Source: Paenibacillus sp. FSL R5-0490
GTDB taxonomy: Bacteria; Bacillota; Bacilli; Bacillales; Cytobacillaceae
Length of the DNA: 64,000 bases
NCBI RefSeq assembly: GCF_001956215.1
Contig: NZ_MRTQ01000001.1
Span: 328,808 to 392,807, forward strand
Reading direction: 5' to 3'
In this document: piece after piece, positions 59,666-64,000 of the stretch
Position numbering within the stretch: position 1 is the stretch's first letter
Layout: each line of letters starts with the position of its first letter
Program-made: the position numbers and the translations under genes
Notes under the pieces: generated by a model
Databases searched by the model: none
Seen by the model: the letters and a program-made list of their open reading frames with translations, nothing else
Told to the model about the DNA's origin: nothing

Positions 59666-59700
59666 GATGTCATCACCTATTTTTTATATTTATTCTTATT

Positions 59701-59728
59701 TAATATATGGCTATTAAACAAGGTATGT
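59701..59728 (-). promoter_or_regulatory. Sigma-K promoter of the dehydrogenase/CgeB/GT2 operon
   Basis: Minus strand AC (59727-59728), 17-base spacer, CATATATTA (59701-59709); exact match to AC-N16/17-CATANNNTA. Start expected about 15-20 bases before the ribosome site region. Confidence 0.7.
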
Positions 59729-59785
59729 ATGGTTTGCTACCCACCGGCATAAAAGATAGACTAGTGACATGATTGAATGAGGCCA

Positions 59786-59816
59786 GAAAAAAAAGAATCC
59801 TGATTGCGGGATTCTT
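59786..59816 (-). terminator. Terminator of the distal glycosyltransferase gene
   Basis: AAGAATCC/GGATTCTT with eight-base loop; minus-strand T run at 59786-59794. It overlaps the TAA stop at 59815-59817. Confidence 0.85.
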
Positions 59817-60687
59817 AAAATTGAATTCGAAATTTGCTAAAATACCAGTCATCATCGTATTTTCTTATCTTTATAAATTTATGCCGCTGTCTAAGAACGC
59901 CGTCTTGTTTTACTTGCTGTTCAATTAAGCTCGGCCTTACCCCAGTAATTAATTTCCTGCATTTCTCAATTCTTTCATAATTGAAGTGTGAATAAGCCAT
60001 TCTTAGAAGATTATAGGAAACTTCTTCATTTGAAACTTTATAAGGGTGTGATTTCCTGAAAAGATGGAGAATACGGACCTCGGGCAAAACACTGCAGCGG
60101 TATCCAAACAGCCAAAGTCTGATGGAGAGTTCCACATCCTCATGGCCCCAGGTTTTAAAGCCTTTTTCAAATCCTCCAATTTCATTAAATACTTTCTTCG
60201 TGATGATAAAACAGCCACCAGGTATAATCGCTGTATCAAATAATCCCCGCTTTTTTTTATTCCATTTTATTCTTAGGTTACGGCTCAGGGACATGCCATA
60301 CCCAATAAAATTAGAATCTCCAATAGCCGCTATTGCCGGTGCAACAGCATCGGTTCGTCCCTTTTCAAGAGGTAATATAAGCCCGTCAAGCCAATAATGT
60401 TCAAATTCCAAGTGCGCATCACAAAAGGCCAGGTATTTTCCTTTAGCATGTTCAGCGCCAAGGTTTCTTGCTCTTGCAGCACCAATTCCTTTTGTATGAA
60501 TAAGCTTTACTTTATGTTTATAGGTATCTATGAATTTGCAGCATCCATCTGTGGATGCATCATCTACCACAATAGCTTCAAATGGGATAGGGGTTTTTAC
60601 TGAAAACAGGGAATCTAAAGTGCTTTTAACATTCGCTCCTTCATTTTTGACAGGGAAAATGATAGACACTTGTGGTGTCGCCGACAC
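59815..60687 (-). CDS. Glycosyltransferase family 2 with galactosyltransferase-type C-terminus
   Basis: 290 aa from GTG 60687 (AAGGAG eight bases upstream; a GTG at 60696 overlaps that site). QVSIIFPVKNEGANVKSTL, FEAIVVDDASTDGCCKFI, ARARNLGAEHAKGKYLAFCD then AHLEF (DxH variant of DxD), PGGCFIITKKVFNEIGGFEK and TWGHEDVELSIRLWLFGYR (ED acceptor motif). This is the GT2/GT27-like layout. Cytoplasmic; it probably works with the neighbouring operon on spore-surface sugars. Own sigma-K promoter and terminator. Confidence 0.88.
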   Translation of the reverse strand: MSATPQVSIIFPVKNEGANVKSTLDSLFSVKTPIPFEAIVVDDASTDGCCKFIDTYKHKVKLIHTKGIGAARARNLGAEHAKGKYLAFCDAHLEFEHYWLDGLILPLEKGRTDAVAPAIAAIGDSNFIGYGMSLSRNLRIKWNKKKRGLFDTAIIPGGCFIITKKVFNEIGGFEKGFKTWGHEDVELSIRLWLFGYRCSVLPEVRILHLFRKSHPYKVSNEEVSYNLLRMAYSHFNYERIEKCRKLITGVRPSLIEQQVKQDGVLRQRHKFIKIRKYDDDWYFSKFRIQF

Positions 60688-60727
60688 AATCTTCACTCCT
60701 TACAAAAATCATTGACATCTTTTTCTG

Positions 60728-60755
60728 TATCATATGATTGTGCAAGCAGCATGGT
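60728..60755 (-). promoter_or_regulatory. Sigma-K promoter of the glycosyltransferase gene
   Basis: Minus strand AC (60754-60755), 17-base spacer, CATATGATA (60728-60736); exact consensus match. Confidence 0.7.
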
Positions 60756-60781
60756 AACGGCGCAGGTTAAGGGTTGTTTTG

Positions 60782-60811
60782 TCATATCCATCCTATCTGA
60801 ACTCATACAAT
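60782..60811 (+). promoter_or_regulatory. Sigma-E promoter of the 379-aa protein gene
   Basis: TCATATC (60782-60788), 15-base spacer, CATACAAT (60804-60811); 6/7 and 8/8 matches to KMATATT-N14/15-CATACAHT. It is back to back with the sigma-K promoter of the divergent gene. Confidence 0.65.
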
Positions 60812-60847
60812 GAGAAAGGAATGAAACTACGGAAAAAGGTGATATGA

Positions 60848-61987
60848 ATGAAAGTGAATGTATCGTATCTGGGTAAAGAAAAAGGAACAGCTGATTTTTC
60901 CTCTTTGCCATCATTGATTTTATATTGTTCCAGACATGGACTGGATACGACCTGGTCAAGGGAAGAAAAAACACTATACATTGATAACCCTCAAAAAAAT
61001 CAAATTCTTCTTCTGACAATGGAAGGAGGGGAAGATTCAGATGTGCTGCAGGAAACGTCATCTATGATGAAGGAACTGCTGAAGAATTCAGGAATTGTAC
61101 TTAAAACTGAAACTGACCAGCAGGAGTCCGAGGGAACTGCTTTCCATGTTCATTTGGAATTTACCAATAGTGAAAATATTGTCATTACATGCAAAAAATC
61201 AGAGATCATTCCGGTTATTCAGAAGCATTGCAGGAAAAAAGTTTCAAGCCGGCCATATGTCTTTTTTAAAACAGATGGAGCACCACATAAAGGCGGGCCT
61301 TCAATCTTCTGTGAAATCCCAGTCAATTTTACTGGTTTAGAAGAATTCCTAATACAGCTGCAGGCTGCTATTCTGGAACATTTTATCGGCAGCAGTGAGC
61401 TGCTGAACTGGGTGGGGCTTGAAACCGTAGTGGAGCTTTTCAGCAGCGGGACGTCTGAGAAGAAAAAACACCGGCAGCAAAAAAGAACTCCAGACAATCG
61501 CCCGGCTGAGGTGAAGCCACAGGTAAAAGCTGAGGGAGAAGCTTACTTTAATTATACAATCCGTCCTCATTCCAGCAACGAAAAATATACATTAATTACA
61601 GACCTCGTCATTAAAAATACGGGTACGGCGGCGCTTCATAACCCGATTGTCTGCCTTAGGGTTAATCCCCCGGCTCAGGTAGAAATTGGCGGGCAGATCC
61701 TCCCGCCGGAGATGGTGGAAGTATTGGCAGTTCAGGGAACAGAAGGAGCACTGGGCTGGCAGTATGCTAATGACGATTGGCTTCAGGAAGGTTATGAAAA
61801 AGGAGAGTTTTGGATTAGGCCTATTAACACCTTATCCATTAATCCTGAAGAAAATGATGGCATTTATCAATTTCATTTAAATTTTGATAAATTGGAAAAA
61901 GGAACATGTACAGTTGAAGCATTTGTTTATTTCAGAGAACAAGATGTAACATTTAAGGCTATGAATGACATAAGCTTCTCTTTTTAG
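60848..61987 (+). CDS. Unknown 379-aa protein, probably sporulation-specific
   Basis: No family recognised. AAAGGTGAT lies seven bases before the ATG. N-terminal ~215 residues: mixed alpha/beta with TFHVHLEFTNSENIVITCKK-like strands and FLIQLQAAILEHFIGSSELL helices. A basic linker follows (KKKHRQQKRTPDNRPAEVKP, about 218-237), then a C-terminal beta-rich domain (FNYTIRPHSSNEKYTLITDL, TGTAALHNPIVCLRVNPP) that reads like an Ig-type fold. No signal peptide. The sigma-E promoter puts it in the early mother cell, where coat morphogenetic proteins are made. Confidence 0.7.
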   Translation: MKVNVSYLGKEKGTADFSSLPSLILYCSRHGLDTTWSREEKTLYIDNPQKNQILLLTMEGGEDSDVLQETSSMMKELLKNSGIVLKTETDQQESEGTAFHVHLEFTNSENIVITCKKSEIIPVIQKHCRKKVSSRPYVFFKTDGAPHKGGPSIFCEIPVNFTGLEEFLIQLQAAILEHFIGSSELLNWVGLETVVELFSSGTSEKKKHRQQKRTPDNRPAEVKPQVKAEGEAYFNYTIRPHSSNEKYTLITDLVIKNTGTAALHNPIVCLRVNPPAQVEIGGQILPPEMVEVLAVQGTEGALGWQYANDDWLQEGYEKGEFWIRPINTLSINPEENDGIYQFHLNFDKLEKGTCTVEAFVYFREQDVTFKAMNDISFSF

Positions 61988-61988
61988 G

Positions 61989-62022
61989 CTGAGGGAATCC
62001 ATTATTCTGGATTCTCTTTTTT
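61989..62022 (+). terminator. Rho-independent terminator
   Basis: GAGGGAATCC/GGATTCTC with an eight-base loop followed by TTTTTTA. Confidence 0.7.
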
Positions 62023-62028
62023 ATTTTG

Positions 62029-62046
62029 TAGTATTCTAGAATACTA
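62029..62046. promoter_or_regulatory. 18-bp perfect palindrome upstream of cwlK
   Basis: TAGTATTCTAGAATACTA, centred 41 bases before the cwlK start; operator-like, protein unknown. Confidence 0.4.
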
Positions 62047-62078
62047 AGCAGGAAATAAAGGTTGAGGATTGATTTTGT

Positions 62079-62621
62079 ATGTTAAAAAGAATAAATAGGC
62101 TGCTGCTGACGATCTTAATAGCAAGCATTTTCGCGATGATCATTTACCAATACTTAAAGCCGGCAGATTTTGAAGAAGTTCCGCCCCCTACAGCACTTCA
62201 TCCTCTTGTTGCTGAAAAGAAAGAGGAACTTATTGCTTTGGCTGCCGACAAAGGCATTAACGTAGTCATCACCCAGGATTTCAGAAGCATTGAAGAACAG
62301 GATGCTTTATATGAAAAAGGCCGAACTGCTGAGGGAAATATTGTTACCCATGCAAAAGGCGGTGAGTCCTACCATAATTTTGGCCTGGCACTTGATTTCG
62401 CACTGATGTCCGTAGATGGCCAGGTGATCTGGGACATGAATTATGATGGCAACGGCAATAGCAGGGCCGATTGGATGGAGGTCGTTGAAATAGCAAAGGA
62501 CCTGGGGTTTAAATGGGGAGGGGATTGGACACAATTCAAGGACTATCCTCATCTTCAAATGGATTTTGGTCTTTCTATCTGGGAGCTTCAGAGAGGGAAG
62601 AGGCCGCCTGAAGTTGAATGA
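62079..62621 (+). CDS. cwlK: Peptidoglycan L-Ala-D-Glu endopeptidase CwlK (M15 family)
   Basis: 180 aa. N-terminal membrane segment/signal anchor (about residues 6-24), then the VanY-like/M15 domain: VVITQDFRSIEEQDALYEKG, HAKGGESYHNFGLALDFAL (zinc-binding His and Asp) and GFKWGGDWTQFKDYPHLQM (catalytic/zinc His). B. subtilis CwlK is a 167-aa lipoprotein cutting L-Ala-D-Glu bonds; here the lipobox Cys is absent, so a signal anchor is more likely. The TGA stop borders the shared palindromic terminator. Confidence 0.9.
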   Translation: MLKRINRLLLTILIASIFAMIIYQYLKPADFEEVPPPTALHPLVAEKKEELIALAADKGINVVITQDFRSIEEQDALYEKGRTAEGNIVTHAKGGESYHNFGLALDFALMSVDGQVIWDMNYDGNGNSRADWMEVVEIAKDLGFKWGGDWTQFKDYPHLQMDFGLSIWELQRGKRPPEVE

Positions 62622-62660
62622 AAATAAAGAAACTGCACTCGAGTGCAGTTTCTTTATTTT
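62621..62660. terminator. 40-bp perfect palindromic bidirectional terminator
   Basis: Positions 62621-62640 are the exact reverse complement of 62641-62660, centred on CTCGAG. The last base of the cwlK stop and the first base of the M42 stop are its ends. Confidence 0.92.
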
Positions 62661-63709
62661 TAAATGATCATCTCAGATTGTACATAGTGATACAGCAGTT
62701 TGGCCGTATTTTCAATCGAATCCTCATGTGTACGCTCAAAAGCATGTGATGAATCAATTCCTGGGCCGATCAAGCCGTGTACGATATCATGGCCGGAGCG
62801 GATGGCTGCTGATGCATCAGAGCCGTAAAATGGGTAAATATCCAGCTTGTACTCGATTCCATTTTCCTCGGCAAGCTGCACGAGACGCTTTCTTAATTCG
62901 TAGTGATAAGGACCGCTTGCATCCTTCACACAGATGGATACCGTATATTCATCAGTGGATTGGCCATCACCCATCGCCCCCATATCCACAGCCAGATATT
63001 CAACCGTTTCCGGCGTGATATTGGAATTACCGCCATAGCCGATTTCTTCATTGTTTGAGATGAGGAAATGGGTTGTGTACGGCAGCTCAGTGTTATCGGC
63101 TTTCAGCTGTTTAATCAGCTGAAGAAGGATCGCCACACTAGCCTTGTCGTCCAGATGGCGTGATTTAATAAATCCTGCAGGTGTCGTCTGCACACGAGGA
63201 TCAAAGGATACAAAGTCTCCGACCTCAATTCCCAGCTCACAGACTTCTTCTGCATTATGTACTTTTTCATCAAGGCGGATTTCCATGTTTTCCTGGTTTC
63301 TTTCAGCTTTCCCGGCATCTTTATAAACATGAACAGAAGTTTGATGCATCAGAATAGTGCCGGTAAATTTTTTGCCTGATGATGTTTCAATTTCACAATA
63401 CTCGCCTTCAATCGAGTTATATTTAAATCCGCCGATCAAATCAATCTTCAACCGTCCGCTGGGCTTTATTTCCTTAACAATTGCGCCAAGAGTATCAACG
63501 TGCGCAGTCAGCATCCTGTGATTATTTTCGTCTTTTCCGGGAAGGGAGGCAATAAGCCCTCCTTTCCGGTTGCGCTTCGTTTCCACATTAAGCTCGTTCA
63601 AAAACTTTTCTACATATGTAATCACTTCATTTGTATTTCCGGAAGGACTCGGAATTGAAACAATCTCTTTTAATAAGCTGATAGTTTCTTTTGTACTCGG
63701 GTACGCCAT
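62660..63709 (-). CDS. M42-family metallopeptidase (aminopeptidase)
   Basis: 349 aa. Metal ligands in order: RMLTAHVDTLGAIV (His/Asp), SRHLDDKASVAIL (bridging Asp), SNNEEIGYGGN (catalytic EE), LAVDMGAMGDGQ (Asp) and HAFERTHEDSI (last His). Family M42 enzymes are cobalt/zinc-activated cytoplasmic aminopeptidases forming tetrahedral dodecamers (FrvX/YsdC/glutamyl aminopeptidase types). Specificity unknown. GAGGAG seven bases before the ATG. Convergent with cwlK. Confidence 0.92.
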   Translation of the reverse strand: MAYPSTKETISLLKEIVSIPSPSGNTNEVITYVEKFLNELNVETKRNRKGGLIASLPGKDENNHRMLTAHVDTLGAIVKEIKPSGRLKIDLIGGFKYNSIEGEYCEIETSSGKKFTGTILMHQTSVHVYKDAGKAERNQENMEIRLDEKVHNAEEVCELGIEVGDFVSFDPRVQTTPAGFIKSRHLDDKASVAILLQLIKQLKADNTELPYTTHFLISNNEEIGYGGNSNITPETVEYLAVDMGAMGDGQSTDEYTVSICVKDASGPYHYELRKRLVQLAEENGIEYKLDIYPFYGSDASAAIRSGHDIVHGLIGPGIDSSHAFERTHEDSIENTAKLLYHYVQSEMII

Positions 63710-63872
63710 TCAAAAACTCCTCTCAAATTATTCTCACGCAATTCTTATTATACTGTTATTTGTTGGGATAAGCATGCCTAATAAATAAAAAAATGCCTTA
63801 ACGGCAGTCCGGCATGTCGATATACTTAAAAAAGAGAAGCCCTCAAATAATAAAAAGGGGGAGTGATTGAAA

Positions 63873-64000
63873 TTGAATGAATTAGTAGGCAGCTGCGCTG
63901 TTTGCGGGAAAGAACTATACTGTCTAGATGGATTCTTCAATGGAGTCCATAATGAAAAAAATGAAACTATCTGTTTTGAATGTATGGAGAAACAGGAAGA
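63873..64000 (+). CDS. Small CxxC-zinc-ribbon-like protein, 3' partial
   Basis: TTG start at 63873 (AGGGGGAG about nine bases upstream; TTG 63867 is possible). Visible part has SCAVCGKELYCLDGFFNG and TICFECMEKQ, two CxxC pairs that could bind zinc. The frame runs off the window. No family recognised. Confidence 0.55.
   Translation, partial: MNELVGSCAVCGKELYCLDGFFNGVHNEKNETICFECMEKQE

Noticed and set aside
60693..61061. 122-aa minus-strand frame covering the divergent promoters
   Set aside because: Runs through the sigma-E promoter and the start of a well-supported plus-strand gene; no ribosome site.
1..64000. CRISPR array, tRNA, rRNA or insertion sequence
   Set aside because: No regularly spaced short direct repeats, cloverleaf-like blocks or transposase-like frames with terminal inverted repeats were seen on reading both strands; the only dispersed-type element is the hairpin at 8366-8488.

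Overview
The window reads as chromosome of an endospore-forming, low-GC Gram-positive bacterium of the family Bacillaceae (Cytobacillus/Mesobacillus/Bacillus type; the genus is inference). Support comes from strong AGGAGG-type ribosome binding sites with frequent TTG/GTG starts, a GerA-type germinant receptor subunit, an LtaS-type lipoteichoic acid synthase, a SAM-I riboswitch, sigma-B, sigma-E and sigma-K type promoters, and CwlK, CsbD and VanW homologues. I see no tRNA, rRNA, CRISPR array, insertion sequence or intact prophage.

Layout. 0-8.3 kb: the end of a RidA-type gene, a VWA lipoprotein, a hydroxypyruvate isomerase/2-hydroxyacid dehydrogenase pair, a lysozyme-like protein, a serine beta-lactamase-like hydrolase and a lipoteichoic acid synthase. 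8.3-17.1 kb: an intergenic hairpin repeat, a uroporphyrinogen-III synthase-like gene, then a sugar operon (LacI regulator, binding protein, two permeases, two GH13 alpha-glucosidases) with palindromic operators and no ATPase gene. 17.1-23.5 kb: a missed 52-aa gene, a membrane-anchored glutamate-synthase-like protein, an orphan GerA A-subunit and a divergent TetR/MFS efflux pair. 23.5-26.6 kb: three DUF3992/Ena-like spore-appendage candidates, a VanW lipoprotein and a possible small RNA. 26.6-32.4 kb: a chemoreceptor, a YcgR/YcgQ pair behind Zur-like boxes, an SDR, a stand-alone DnaB_2-like domain and a holin-like protein. 32.5-43.8 kb: cold-shock protein, SAM-riboswitch-controlled NhaC-family transporter (probable methionine transporter), LexA-boxed sbcDC, an ATP-pyrophosphatase, a SET protein, a YwaF-like membrane protein, pantothenate kinase CoaW and a selenocysteine elongation factor SelB.

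43.9-62.0 kb is the most unusual part: a putative late-sporulation spore-surface island. It holds a 794-aa Cys-rich six-repeat protein without a signal peptide, a LysM-NlpC/P60 hydrolase and CsbD, two coiled-coil proteins, a TPTPTP-containing Cys-rich coat-like protein, a 42-aa basic peptide, a JAMM metallopeptidase with no normal start codon, a methyltransferase plus heparinase II/III-like pair, three family-2 glycosyltransferases, a CgeB-like glycosyltransferase, a nucleotide-sugar dehydrogenase and an unknown 379-aa protein. Three near-perfect sigma-K promoters (AC-N17-CATANNNTA) and one sigma-E promoter tie these genes to the mother cell during sporulation. My inference is that the island builds and glycosylates an outer spore layer (crust or exosporium), perhaps with the Ena-like fibres encoded 20 kb upstream. 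62.0-64 kb: CwlK endopeptidase, an M42 aminopeptidase sharing a 40-bp palindromic terminator with it, and the start of a small CxxC protein.
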